Below are positions 1 through 7,390 of a DNA stretch of 13,091 bases, piece after piece. Below the pieces are notes generated by a model. It did no database searches, was not told where the DNA came from, and was given only the letters and a program-made list of their open reading frames with translations. The DNA lies in the NCBI GenBank assembly GCA_035283845.1, contig DATESZ010000186.1, positions 1-13,091 of the forward strand, given 5' to 3'. Numbering within the stretch: the stretch's first letter is position 1; each line of letters opens with the position of its first letter. The translations under genes were made by a program, and so were the position numbers. This DNA comes from DATESZ01 sp035283845. GTDB taxonomy: Bacteria > Desulfobacterota > Syntrophia > Syntrophales > JACQWR01.

Positions 1-1
1 T

Positions 2-526
2 ACGACCATTCATAATTTGAGGCGCATCACGCGCCTGCCGGAGCCGCATTTCGAGCCCATATCCATACCTGAACTCTTAGGTGAGACACTTTCCCTTGTC
101 GAACCTCAGATTCAACGGACGGATATTAAAGTCTCCCTGGATACAAAGGCGAAGATGCCTCTTCTATACGCGGACCGTGAACGCGTTCAGACCGCCTTGT
201 TCAATCTTATCCAGAATAGCCTTGAGGCCATGCCGGGGGGGGGAATGATAATTGTTTCCGCTTTTCCAGTGCCCGATCGCCATGCTATCGCGCTCTCCGT
301 AAAGGACACAGGCTTTGGCATCTCGCCTGAGCTAATGGAAAGGGTCTGCGAACCATTCTTCAGCACCCACGGGGATGAGGGGATGAGGGGATTAGGACTC
401 TCCATCGTCCAGGACATCGTCAAAATACATGGCGGCGAGATCGAGATCAAAAGCTCGCCCGATGACGGCAGTGAAATCGTTATGTATTTTCCGCTAATTG
501 AAAATTCCGGGGAAAATGCCGATTAA
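2..526 (+). CDS. Sensor histidine kinase, C-terminal ATPase part (5' end outside window)
   Basis: The reading frame is open from base 2 with no start, so only the C-terminal ~174 residues are here. They form a HATPase_c domain: the N box reads NLIQNSLEAM, the G1 box DTGFGIS, the F box region EPFFSTH, and the G2 box GLGLSIV. The helix before the N box is the end of the dimerisation/phosphoacceptor region; the phosphoacceptor histidine is upstream of the window. The family autophosphorylates and passes phosphate to a response regulator. The likely partner is the NtrC-type regulator encoded on the opposite strand just beyond the stop, whose 3' end lies 65 bases away. The kinase ends shortly after the ATPase domain, so it has no receiver domain fused at the C terminus. 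Sensor domains cannot be judged. A run of nine G residues (235-243) lies inside the coding region after the N box. Confidence 0.93.
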   Translation, partial: TTIHNLRRITRLPEPHFEPISIPELLGETLSLVEPQIQRTDIKVSLDTKAKMPLLYADRERVQTALFNLIQNSLEAMPGGGMIIVSAFPVPDRHAIALSVKDTGFGISPELMERVCEPFFSTHGDEGMRGLGLSIVQDIVKIHGGEIEIKSSPDDGSEIVMYFPLIENSGENAD

Positions 527-591
527 CCTTGACGATCCTTCGTCTCCGCTCAGGACAGGCTTCGTAAAAAGTCCTGTTGCTGAAGTTGTGT

Positions 592-1902
592 TCAGTCCTG
601 ATTTCCCTTCAAGAGCCCGTAGCGCTGGATCTTATTTCTTAAGGTCTTTCTATCAATACCCAGCAATTGTGCCGTTTTGCTTTGATTCCAGGACGTTGAT
701 TTCAGTGTCTGGAGTATCTGAATTCGTTCTGCGCTTTCCAGGGGTGTGAATTCCTGCCGGTGCCGGAATCTTGCCGGTAGATGTTCGGGAAGGATTACCA
801 TGAAAGGTGACATCAACAGCGTCTGCTGTAAAACATTCTCCAGCTCCCGCACATTTCCCGGCCAGTCAAAGGCAAGCAGAAGCTCCATCGCTTCGTCGGA
901 GATACGTACATTAGGATAGCCCATCTTTTTCAACAGGAATTCGGTAAGCTGCAAAATGTCATCCTTGTGCTCCTTCAAAGAGGGGATGTGCAAACGCACG
1001 ACGAAACGGTAAAGCAGGTCTGAGCGGAATCGGCCTTTTCCCACCTCTTCATCGATATCGCGGTTAGCCGCGGCCACGACACGAACGGTGACATGGCGCA
1101 CCTCGTGTCCTCCCAGCTTGCGCACTTCACCATCCTGCATGAATCGGAGCAGCTTCCCCTGCAAAGCTGGGGACATCTCGGTGATCTCATCAAGAAAAAT
1201 GGTGCCGCCCTGGGCTGAGGTAATCAAGCCTTCATGGTGATGATCCGCTCCCGTGAAGGCCCCTTTTTCATAGCCGAAAAGCTCTGATTCAAGAAGATTA
1301 TCGGGAATGGCGCCACAGTGAACAACGACGAAGGGTTTGTCGCGCCGGGAGCTCAACTGATGGAGGGAATGCGCCGTCAGCTCTTTTCCCGTACCGCTTT
1401 CACCTTCAATCAGCACGCTGGCCCAGGCGTCGGCGACCCGGGCGATCTGTTTGTAAAAATCCACCATTAAGGCGGAAGAGCCGATGAACTGAGGCGCCTC
1501 TTTGTGGTTCGGCAGGCTGCGCATCCGTTGTTGTCTTAGCTCACGTACCTCAAGGATTTTCTTTACCATCCCCCGGATGGCATCGGGCGTGAAGGGTTTG
1601 CTGATATAATCCCAGGCGCCGAGCCGCAGGGCCTCCATAGTGGTTTCCAGAGAACCGTAAGCCGTTACCAGGATTACGGGGATGTCCGGCCATTTATCTT
1701 GAACGTGGCGCAGGAAATACAAGCCGTCAATTACGGGCATCTTAATATCAGAAATTAAGAGGTCATATCCGGACAGGTCAAGTTTAAGGACCTCTTCGAC
1801 GGAAGTATGGGCATCCACTTTGTAGCTGGCGCGGAGCAGGACTTCCTGCAGAAACTCACAGGCCACGGCGTCGTCATCTAATACAAGAATACGTGCGGTC
1901 AT
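592..1902 (-). CDS. NtrC-family sigma-54-dependent response regulator
   Basis: A 436-residue protein with the classic three-part layout. The receiver domain covers ~4-120, with acidic pocket D9-D11, phosphoacceptor D52, T80 and K102. The sigma-54 AAA+ domain covers ~138-370: Walker A GESGTGKE at 167-174, the sigma-54-contacting loop GAFTGA at 214-219, Walker B GGTIFLDE at 232-239, and arginine-finger region RFRSDLLYR at 291-299. A FIS-type helix-turn-helix lies at ~394-432. All key residues for phosphorylation, ATP hydrolysis and sigma-54 contact are present. It should bind enhancer sites and activate sigma-54 promoters when phosphorylated. The ATG is only 5 bases after the stop of the GAPDH gene, so it is probably the last gene of the GAF-gap-regulator operon. 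The ribosome binding site is weak (AAGGA, about 11-12 bases from the ATG), so translation may be coupled. Targets are unknown. Confidence 0.95.
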   Translation of the reverse strand: MTARILVLDDDAVACEFLQEVLLRASYKVDAHTSVEEVLKLDLSGYDLLISDIKMPVIDGLYFLRHVQDKWPDIPVILVTAYGSLETTMEALRLGAWDYISKPFTPDAIRGMVKKILEVRELRQQRMRSLPNHKEAPQFIGSSALMVDFYKQIARVADAWASVLIEGESGTGKELTAHSLHQLSSRRDKPFVVVHCGAIPDNLLESELFGYEKGAFTGADHHHEGLITSAQGGTIFLDEITEMSPALQGKLLRFMQDGEVRKLGGHEVRHVTVRVVAAANRDIDEEVGKGRFRSDLLYRFVVRLHIPSLKEHKDDILQLTEFLLKKMGYPNVRISDEAMELLLAFDWPGNVRELENVLQQTLLMSPFMVILPEHLPARFRHRQEFTPLESAERIQILQTLKSTSWNQSKTAQLLGIDRKTLRNKIQRYGLLKGNQD

Positions 1903-1907
1903 TGAGC

Positions 1908-2918
1908 TTATAATCCTTTTTGGGCGATATAGTTAGCCAGATCTGCAACGCGGCACGAATAGCCCCATTCGTTGTCGTACCATGCCACGACTTTGGCCAT
2001 GTTATCCCTCAGTACCTGTGTGAATTCAATATCTATAATGGAAGAATGGGCGTTGCCCTTGAAATCCGAAGATACAAGCCCCGTCTCTTCACAATGCATA
2101 ATGCCTTTAAGATGCGTGCGTGCCGCTTTTTTCAAAACATTCCGCAGGTCTTCGGTTGAGGCGCCGGTCCTGAGCTCGGCTACAAAATCAACAATGGAAA
2201 CGGTAGGGGTGGGCACCCGGAGCGAATAGCCGTCAAAGCGATTGGCAAGATCGGGGATTACCAGGGATACCGCCTTGGCAGCGCCGGTGGTCGTGGGGAT
2301 GATGTTCTGGCCCGCTGCCCTTGCCCGTCTCAGATCCTTGTGGGGCAAATCCAGAATACGCTGATCATTGGTGTAGGAATGAACTGTTGTCATCATCGCC
2401 TTTTCAATGCCGAATTGCTTATGTATCACCATGACGGGCGGCGCCAGGCAATTTGTGGTGCACGAAGCGTTGGAGATGATATGGTGTTTTTCGGGCCGGT
2501 AGCTTTTATGGTTTACACCCATGACGACAGTCAGATCCTCTTCCTTGGCGGGAGCGGTAATGATTACCTTCCTGGCGCCCGCTTCTATATGCGCGCTGGC
2601 TTTGGGACCGGTAAGGAAAAGGCCGGTGCTTTCTATGACAATATCGGCGCCCTCGTCGTTCCAGGGAATTGTAGCAGGATCACGGAAAGCGAAGTTTTTT
2701 ATTCCCTTGCCGTCAATAACAAAACAGTCTTTTTTGACTTTCACATCTCCAGGGAAGCGTCCGTAGCTTGTGTCATACTTAAAAAGATGGGCGTTGGTGG
2801 TTACATCGAAGAGGTCGTTTATGGCCACAACTTGGAGAGACTGTGGGTATCTTGAGAGGACGGCTTTCAATACCTGCCGTCCAATTCTTCCGAATCCGTT
2901 GATGCCTATGCGAATCAT
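1908..2918 (-). CDS. gap: Type I glyceraldehyde-3-phosphate dehydrogenase
   Basis: Oxidises and phosphorylates glyceraldehyde 3-phosphate to 1,3-bisphosphoglycerate with NAD(P), in glycolysis or gluconeogenesis in the cytoplasm. From the ATG at 2918 it is 336 residues, the usual length. The Rossmann motif GINGFGRIGR is at 5-14. D35 (in VAINDLFD) is the residue that normally favours NAD over NADP. The catalytic cysteine C153 sits in SNASCTTNCLAP and the catalytic histidine H180 in HSYTNDQ. The C terminus has the typical WYDNEWGYS motif. A second in-frame ATG six codons upstream (2936) overlaps the GAF gene stop, but AAGGAGG at 2924-2930 sits 5 bases before 2918 and lies inside the longer version, so 2918 is preferred. 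It lies between a GAF protein and a sigma-54 regulator rather than beside pgk or tpi, so carbon flux and signalling genes may be co-transcribed here. Confidence 0.97.
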   Translation of the reverse strand: MIRIGINGFGRIGRQVLKAVLSRYPQSLQVVAINDLFDVTTNAHLFKYDTSYGRFPGDVKVKKDCFVIDGKGIKNFAFRDPATIPWNDEGADIVIESTGLFLTGPKASAHIEAGARKVIITAPAKEEDLTVVMGVNHKSYRPEKHHIISNASCTTNCLAPPVMVIHKQFGIEKAMMTTVHSYTNDQRILDLPHKDLRRARAAGQNIIPTTTGAAKAVSLVIPDLANRFDGYSLRVPTPTVSIVDFVAELRTGASTEDLRNVLKKAARTHLKGIMHCEETGLVSSDFKGNAHSSIIDIEFTQVLRDNMAKVVAWYDNEWGYSCRVADLANYIAQKGL

Positions 2919-2923
2919 AGTTT

Positions 2924-2930
2924 CCTCCTT
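2924..2930 (-). promoter_or_regulatory. Ribosome binding site that fixes the gap start
   Basis: AAGGAGG on the minus strand, 5 bases before the ATG at 2918. It would be internal to the coding region if the upstream ATG at 2936 were used, which argues for the shorter protein. Confidence 0.8.
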
Positions 2931-2935
2931 ATACA

Positions 2936-3499
2936 TCAGTTGTCGTCAATGCGGTATTTGTGTGCTACCATTAAATCACAGTCGGTTTTCAGTTTCTGAT
3001 GCATCCGGGCGTTATCAAGGGCGATGGCGCTCAGGTTGGCCACTGCCTCTAAAAACCTGATTTCCCGGTTATCAAATTCGCGAGCCTCGTCGGAGTAGAC
3101 TCTCAGCACGCCGATTACCCTGCTTTCGAGGAGCAGCGGCACAACCAGAACGGACTTGATTCCTTCCGCCTTTGCCATATCGCCGTACTGGAAGTTTTTG
3201 TCCGTCCGGGCGTCCTTTAACCAGAAGGTTTTTCCATTGAGCGCTTTTTTATCGATGCCGCTTTCTTCAATTAAGACGGGTCCCTTGCGGAGATACTTGT
3301 CAGAAAGCCCGTAAGCGGCGCCCATAACCAGTCTTTTCTGTTGTGTATCGACAAGTCGGATGCTGGAGGCCTTTATGTGCATGGAGGTCGCGACGCATCT
3401 TACGATTTCCTCCAGTACGAGTGATCCGTCTAAAGAGGCGTTGATTACCCTCGCAACATCGTAGAGAGCTGAAAAATAGTCCATCTCTTTTTTCTTCAT
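2936..3499 (-). CDS. Single GAF-domain protein
   Basis: A 187-residue soluble protein made essentially of one GAF domain (~20-165). Pattern features are LYDVARVINASLD, a middle AAYGLSDKYL segment, and the strand-helix end VLVVPLLLESRVIGVLRVYS followed by FDNREIRFLEAVANLSAIALDNA, which matches the usual GAF C-terminal helix. No kinase, GGDEF, phosphodiesterase or DNA-binding domain is attached, so it may act as a stand-alone ligand or redox sensor or an interaction partner. The ligand cannot be read from the sequence. The start is supported by AGGAGGT at 3507-3513, 7 bases before the ATG. It is the first gene of the minus-strand operon; the stop is 17 bases before the gap ATG. A role in sensing for the downstream regulator or for GAPDH control is only inferred from position. 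Confidence 0.85.
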   Translation of the reverse strand: MKKKEMDYFSALYDVARVINASLDGSLVLEEIVRCVATSMHIKASSIRLVDTQQKRLVMGAAYGLSDKYLRKGPVLIEESGIDKKALNGKTFWLKDARTDKNFQYGDMAKAEGIKSVLVVPLLLESRVIGVLRVYSDEAREFDNREIRFLEAVANLSAIALDNARMHQKLKTDCDLMVAHKYRIDDN

Positions 3500-3639
3500 A
3501 ATCTTTACCTCCTAACCCTGTAAAATGATCAAATGTGCGATAAAGAGTTCGGAACCCCCGCGAAAAGCTTTCCCCTTATCTGTTGATTTTAATTGCCGTC
3601 CCATTGTATAGGATTTTTCACAATAATTATACAGAAATA

Positions 3640-3668
3640 TTGACTGATGGCTTAAGTAAATATATGTG
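3640..3668 (+). promoter_or_regulatory. Candidate sigma-70 promoter for the DUF362 operon
   Basis: TTGACT at 3640-3645, a 17-base spacer, then TATGTG at 3663-3668, about 50 bases before the ATG at 3721. The -35 box is near consensus; the -10 box is moderate. It lies in the 215-base gap between the divergent GAF and DUF362 genes. I see no clear match to a sigma-54 -24/-12 site here. Confidence 0.42.
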
Positions 3669-3720
3669 CAAATTCGAAAGGAACGGTGACACACAAACCG
3701 TCCCGCCTCGGTAGTTGGAC

Positions 3721-4854
3721 ATGTCTCAGGTAATTGTTAAAAAAGCAACCTACGATTACGAGCTGCTTAAACCGCTGGTATTCGAGATTATGGATGCCCT
3801 CGGGGCCGGAGAGATGATTAAGCGCCGCAAGTGCGTCCTGATAAAGCCCAACCTGCTTATTGCGGCGAAACCGGGTGAAGCGGTCCTGACCCACTACCTG
3901 TTAGTAAAGGCGGTTGCGGAATATGTGCTGGAAAAAGGCGCCGCACCGCAGGTGTCCGACAGCCCTGCGCTCGGCTCTTTTCAAAAGATACTCAGAGAAA
4001 GCGGAATAAAGGACGCCCTTGAGGGACTGGAGATAGGATGCAGAGAATTCAGGGAATCCCTGCCCACGGATGTCGGGGAGCCTTTCGGCGTTATTGACCT
4101 GGCCAGGGATGCCGTAGAGGCCGAAATGATTATCAACCTTCCCAAACTGAAAACCCACGAACATATGCTATTAACGCTGGGTGTGAAGAACATGTTCGGT
4201 TGCGTCGTCGGTTTAAGAAAACCTGAGTGGCATATGAGGATGGCCGCCAACAGGCATATGTTTGCCCGTTTGCTTGTGCAGGTTTATCAGCGGCTCAAAC
4301 CATCACTTACCATCCTTGACGGCGTCCTCGCTATGGAGGGTGAAGGCCCGGGTAAAAGAGGCACTCCACGACGGCTTGACATAATTATAGCAAGCCGGGA
4401 CGCCTTTGCCGTGGACGCCGCGGTATGCCGGATGCTGGGCCTGGAGATGGACATGCTTCCGACCCTGAAAGCGGCAAGAGAATTGCGCTTTCTTGACGAT
4501 GCGTTGGTGATAGAAGGCGACTTGCTTAGGATAGAGGATTTCCGACTTCCCAAAATGGCTTCCCCGATGCTTGGTCTCCCGATCATGCACGGCTTTATCA
4601 GAAGGTTCCTTCTGCAACGGCCCGTCTGTGATGATTGCCGTTGCCTGGTGTGCGGGGAATGCTGGAAATTCTGTCCCGCCCATGCGATAAGCAGTTATGA
4701 TAAGCGGCTTTATTTCGATTATGACCAATGCATTCGATGTTATTGTTGTATCGAGATTTGCCCTTATGGCGCTCTCCGTACCGCCGAGCCTCTCATGGGC
4801 AGGATATTAAGCAGGATTATAAGGGGGAAAAGTTACCGCAGCCGGGCACACTGA
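3721..4854 (+). CDS. DUF362 protein with C-terminal 2x[4Fe-4S] ferredoxin domain
   Basis: A 377-residue protein (numbering from the ATG at 3721; an in-frame TTG two codons earlier is possible, and neither has a strong ribosome binding site). The N-terminal ~280 residues match the DUF362 family: VLIKPNLL near 39-46, NLPKLKTHEH near 139-148 followed by LGVKNMFG, and GEGPGKRG near 207-214. The C-terminal part has two CxxCxxCxxxCP clusters: C308/C311/C314/C318 and C337/C340/C343/C347, typical of a two-[4Fe-4S] ferredoxin, plus extra cysteines at 303 and 306. There is no signal peptide, so it is cytoplasmic. DUF362-ferredoxin proteins are common in anaerobes; the biochemical role is not established and an electron-transfer or redox-linked function is inference. 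It probably forms an operon with the hydrolase that starts 16 bases downstream. Confidence 0.88.
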   Translation: MSQVIVKKATYDYELLKPLVFEIMDALGAGEMIKRRKCVLIKPNLLIAAKPGEAVLTHYLLVKAVAEYVLEKGAAPQVSDSPALGSFQKILRESGIKDALEGLEIGCREFRESLPTDVGEPFGVIDLARDAVEAEMIINLPKLKTHEHMLLTLGVKNMFGCVVGLRKPEWHMRMAANRHMFARLLVQVYQRLKPSLTILDGVLAMEGEGPGKRGTPRRLDIIIASRDAFAVDAAVCRMLGLEMDMLPTLKAARELRFLDDALVIEGDLLRIEDFRLPKMASPMLGLPIMHGFIRRFLLQRPVCDDCRCLVCGECWKFCPAHAISSYDKRLYFDYDQCIRCYCCIEICPYGALRTAEPLMGRILSRIIRGKSYRSRAH

Positions 4855-4870
4855 AAAATAGGATAAATAA

Positions 4871-5437
4871 ATGAAGACAGCGGTCATTGTAGTGGACATG
4901 CTTAAGGATAACCTGAAAGAAGGCAACAATCACCACGCCCTTGCCCAGGCGAGGGCCATCATACCGAACATCAACCGCCTCACGGAAATAGCCAGACGTC
5001 ACGACTTTCCCGTTATTTTTTCGAATGACAGTTTCCTGCCGGGAGATTTTATTTTTAAGGGGCGGCTGAAGGAACACGCGTTGCGCGGTACGGAAGGCGC
5101 CCAGGTAATAGATGAGCTTTATCAGGCGCCAAATGATATCCACCTGCCCAAACGCCGGTTCAGCGCCTTTTTTAAAACCGATCTCGATCAAACCCTCCGT
5201 TTGCTGGGGGTGGACGGGGTGGCCATTGCGGGGATTAACTCCCACTGGTGCATCCTTGATACCGCCTTTGACGCTTTATCAAATGATTTTTACGCTTATA
5301 TTATCTCTGACTGCTGCGCCAGCTTCCGCGCCGACGTCCATGAGACAACCATGAATCTCTACCGGAAGAGCCCTCTTCATCCCCTTTTTCAGGTTATGAC
5401 GTTTGAGGAATTTGAAGCAACCTTGTCGCAGTCATAA
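4871..5437 (+). CDS. Isochorismatase-like cysteine hydrolase
   Basis: A 188-residue single-domain member of the cysteine hydrolase superfamily (isochorismatase, nicotinamidase and relatives). The triad is visible: D9 in VVDML, K94 in HLPKRRFSAF, and nucleophile C127 in GINSHWCILDTAFDAL. The length is usual for the family. The substrate is unclear. Nicotinamidase and N-carbamoylsarcosine amidase-like members share this core, and the residues around the cysteine (INSHWC rather than the more common TxxCV) differ from typical nicotinamidases, so I give no specific name. The ribosome binding site is weak (AGGAT about 8 bases upstream). It follows the DUF362-ferredoxin gene by 16 bases and is probably co-transcribed. 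No terminator is evident between this gene and the hicB-like remnant that starts 18 bases later. Confidence 0.85.
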   Translation: MKTAVIVVDMLKDNLKEGNNHHALAQARAIIPNINRLTEIARRHDFPVIFSNDSFLPGDFIFKGRLKEHALRGTEGAQVIDELYQAPNDIHLPKRRFSAFFKTDLDQTLRLLGVDGVAIAGINSHWCILDTAFDALSNDFYAYIISDCCASFRADVHETTMNLYRKSPLHPLFQVMTFEEFEATLSQS

Positions 5438-5455
5438 AAAAGGAAGGTGATTACA

Positions 5456-5548
5456 ATGGAAACAAAAAAATTCACCTATTATCAAGACGAGGATATGTAT
5501 ATTGGGTGACTTGTAGAGTTCCCTTAAAATCAAGGTGAAGAAATTGCG
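5456..5548 (+). pseudogene. Decayed hicB-like antitoxin remnant
   Basis: An ATG with a strong ribosome binding site (AGGAAGGTGA at 5441-5450) opens a frame reading METKKFTYYQDEDMYIG, then TGA at 5507-5509. In the same frame the sequence continues LVEFP, a TAA, then NQGEEIA and two TGA codons. From family knowledge, small HicB-like proteins begin KFTYYQD-D-WIGYLEEYPDY-TQGETLEEL, so the frame keeps homology past the first stop. The first TGA sits where an aromatic residue (W or Y) is expected, so it is most simply a TGG-to-TGA change; about two codons also seem lost before NQG. The rest of the antitoxin, and any hicA partner, is missing. The remnant ends about 40 bases before the first gene of the three-gene cassette, marking its left edge. 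Confidence 0.6.
5502..5530 (+). promoter_or_regulatory. Candidate promoter for the three-gene cassette
   Basis: TTGGGT at 5502-5507, a 17-base spacer and TAAAAT at 5525-5530, about 57 bases before the ATG at 5587. The spacing is ideal and the boxes are moderate. It lies inside the hicB-like remnant, so if real it arose from former coding DNA. Read-through from the upstream operon is an alternative. Confidence 0.3.
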
Positions 5549-5586
5549 TGATGAGTGTATAGTCAGTAAACAGAAAAGGAGGGAAA

Positions 5587-6384
5587 ATGGAAGATATCAA
5601 TAAAAGCAATCTTGAAAAAGCACTCGCTAAGACGCAAGCCGACGTTGAGGCAACATTAAAAACCGCTGTTTCAGTCGTCAATTCATTAAAAAAATTCCGC
5701 ATAAACATCCAAACAGGCAACCTCCGTGACTTAAATAAAACGATTGAATCTGCAGAACAGGCAATCGCTGCGCTTAAGCAACAATTTATGAATACCAAGG
5801 AGGGATGGAATTTCGACAGTGAAAACTATGTTGCCGGCCGAACATTTATCGAGGAGATTTTGGAGATGTCCAAATCCTTGGGTGTAAAAATGTTCGAACA
5901 GGATGAAAGACTTTATTGCTACCCTTTTCTCATACGCATTCTGCCTAATGATCTTGCGGTTCAGATTGATAAACAAAAAGAAAGGCGGCTGCGCCCTTCA
6001 ACCCTGGTGAGTTACCTTAAAACCTTACAAAATAAGCCTGTAAGGTTCAAGCCAGATGTCTTTTTAGAGAGTCTTTATTTGGCCTATGAAACTCTGATAG
6101 AAAGTCGCGGCAAGGATCAAGTCGGCAAGGGAATCGTCATACCGCTTCTTAAAATCTACGGATTACTAACCCTATTACCGGGGCAATCCAAGGATTATTC
6201 ACGTCAGGAATTTGCTCGCGACCTTTATCTTCTCGATCAGAGTGGTGTGACCGCAACCAAGAAGGGGTTCGTCATAAGACTGCCGGCAAGTACGGGCATA
6301 AAATGGACATCGGGCACAATTCGTGTCATCACGCAGGAAGGCCAAGACAAACGATATTATGGAATATCATTTACCAAGAATTAG
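5587..6384 (+). CDS. Unknown coiled-coil protein, first gene of BrxD-like cassette
   Basis: A 265-residue soluble protein. I do not recognise a named family with confidence. Residues ~5-68 are predicted by eye to be a charged helical coiled coil. Residues ~70-115 follow with GWNFDSENYVAGRTFIEEIL. A conserved-looking helical block at ~134-172 (RRLRPSTLVSYLKTLQNK, then FKPDVFLESLYLAYETL) has the feel of a winged-helix or partner-binding segment. The C-terminal ~200-265 is strand-rich (GFVIRLPAS, TIRVITQEG, RYYGISF). No catalytic motif or membrane segment is seen. The start has AAAAGGAGGG directly upstream. The stop overlaps the ribosome binding site of the next gene, so the two are translated together. 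A role as substrate- or DNA-recognition partner of the two ATPase-like proteins is inference from position only. Confidence 0.8.
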   Translation: MEDINKSNLEKALAKTQADVEATLKTAVSVVNSLKKFRINIQTGNLRDLNKTIESAEQAIAALKQQFMNTKEGWNFDSENYVAGRTFIEEILEMSKSLGVKMFEQDERLYCYPFLIRILPNDLAVQIDKQKERRLRPSTLVSYLKTLQNKPVRFKPDVFLESLYLAYETLIESRGKDQVGKGIVIPLLKIYGLLTLLPGQSKDYSRQEFARDLYLLDQSGVTATKKGFVIRLPASTGIKWTSGTIRVITQEGQDKRYYGISFTKN

Positions 6385-6396
6385 GAGGCAATGGCC

Positions 6397-7362
6397 ATGT
6401 ATGTCACATCCCAATACTGGTTAGACACGATTCGTGGGGAGTATTTGCGTGATTTTATTAAACACGGCGGAGCGGCGGTAAAATTTGTTGTCCCTATGGA
6501 AGACAATGACCATATTCGATTGCTTAATCTGCTGCGTAAAACTTCAGAAGAGGAAAACTATTTTTTTACATCTGTCAATGCCGTGTCAACAAAAATTCAC
6601 ATGATCGATAAGTTGTTTCATGAGGTAGCTCGACAGATTGATTGGGACGGATTGTCATATGCATTTGTTAAGAATGTCTTTTTAGAAAACGGTTACCAAC
6701 TGCCAGAGCTACGCGAAGACTTTAATCTTCAGCGCATAGCGGCACTCAACAACCGTGAGGAAAAATTCCTAAGAAAGGAAATACACTCATGGCTTGAAGA
6801 AAAAATCTTCCACGATTTTAAAATGTGCCAGGAATTCAGAATTGCGATGATTCGTCTCTGCATGGATCAGCTTGACGCGGGAGCGGCTGCCCCTTTCTTA
6901 AGCAATGCTGTCAAAGAGTGGCTGCGGGGGGAACTCCGTTTGATTTCAACATTGAAGGAAGCACTGATCTTTCAAAAGATTGCCCGGCACAATGCCCGCC
7001 ATATGTTGTTTTCACTCGTCCACTGGTTGCGGGTCAATGGAAAAAGCGGCCTTATCGTGACGCTTGATATAAGTCGTTACCTTATCTCAGCAAAATCGAG
7101 AGATCCTGATGCAGGGTTTTTCTATTCCATGCCTGCCGTGTTGGATGCCTATGAATTGCTTCGTCAATTCATCGATGGCACTGATGAAATGGAAGGCTGT
7201 CTGATTGTGACCATCGCCCCAAAGGATTTCCTCAATGATGATAAACGGGGTTTAAACCGTTATGATGCCTTGAAATTGAGAATCTGGGATGAAGTTAGAG
7301 ACAGACAAAGACAAAACCCGCTGGCATCCCTGATTCGCCTGGGAAATAATCAGACGGATTGA
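6397..7362 (+). CDS. BREX ATP-binding-like (DUF2791-type) protein lacking a P-loop
   Basis: 321 residues from the ATG at 6397. An in-frame ATG at 6391 is only 2 bases after AGGAGG (6383-6388), while 6397 is 8 bases away, so 6397 is preferred. By recollection of family patterns it resembles the P-loop proteins annotated as BREX ATP-binding domain (PF10923/DUF2791): FIKHGGAAVKFVV (20-32) stands where a Walker A would be, then STKIHMIDKLFHEVARQIDWD (64-84), a hydrophobic Walker B-like strand GLIVTLDIS (218-226), a sensor-like strand CLIVTIAPKDF (268-278), and a conserved-looking end (DEVRDRQRQNPLASLIRL, 298-315). There is no GxxxxGK[ST], so it probably does not hydrolyse ATP in the usual way and may form a complex with the ATPase encoded next. 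The assignment is from motif pattern, not a search. Confidence 0.72.
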   Translation: MYVTSQYWLDTIRGEYLRDFIKHGGAAVKFVVPMEDNDHIRLLNLLRKTSEEENYFFTSVNAVSTKIHMIDKLFHEVARQIDWDGLSYAFVKNVFLENGYQLPELREDFNLQRIAALNNREEKFLRKEIHSWLEEKIFHDFKMCQEFRIAMIRLCMDQLDAGAAAPFLSNAVKEWLRGELRLISTLKEALIFQKIARHNARHMLFSLVHWLRVNGKSGLIVTLDISRYLISAKSRDPDAGFFYSMPAVLDAYELLRQFIDGTDEMEGCLIVTIAPKDFLNDDKRGLNRYDALKLRIWDEVRDRQRQNPLASLIRLGNNQTD

Positions 7363-7390
7363 ATGCCTTGAGTGTAATGGAGGTATGAGC

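Noticed and set aside
551..595. CAGGAC/GTCCTG and CTGAA/TTCAG pairings between the kinase and regulator stops as a terminator
   Set aside because: The stems are short, the first loop is long, and no T-run follows on either strand.
2340..2855. 171-codon plus-strand frame opposite gap
   Set aside because: It lies fully within the conserved GAPDH gene on the other strand and shows no family motif.
3512..3694. 60-codon minus-strand frame upstream of the GAF gene
   Set aside because: Its composition is unlike a protein (MCHRSFRICTYIYLS), it covers an AT-rich promoter region and has no ribosome binding site.
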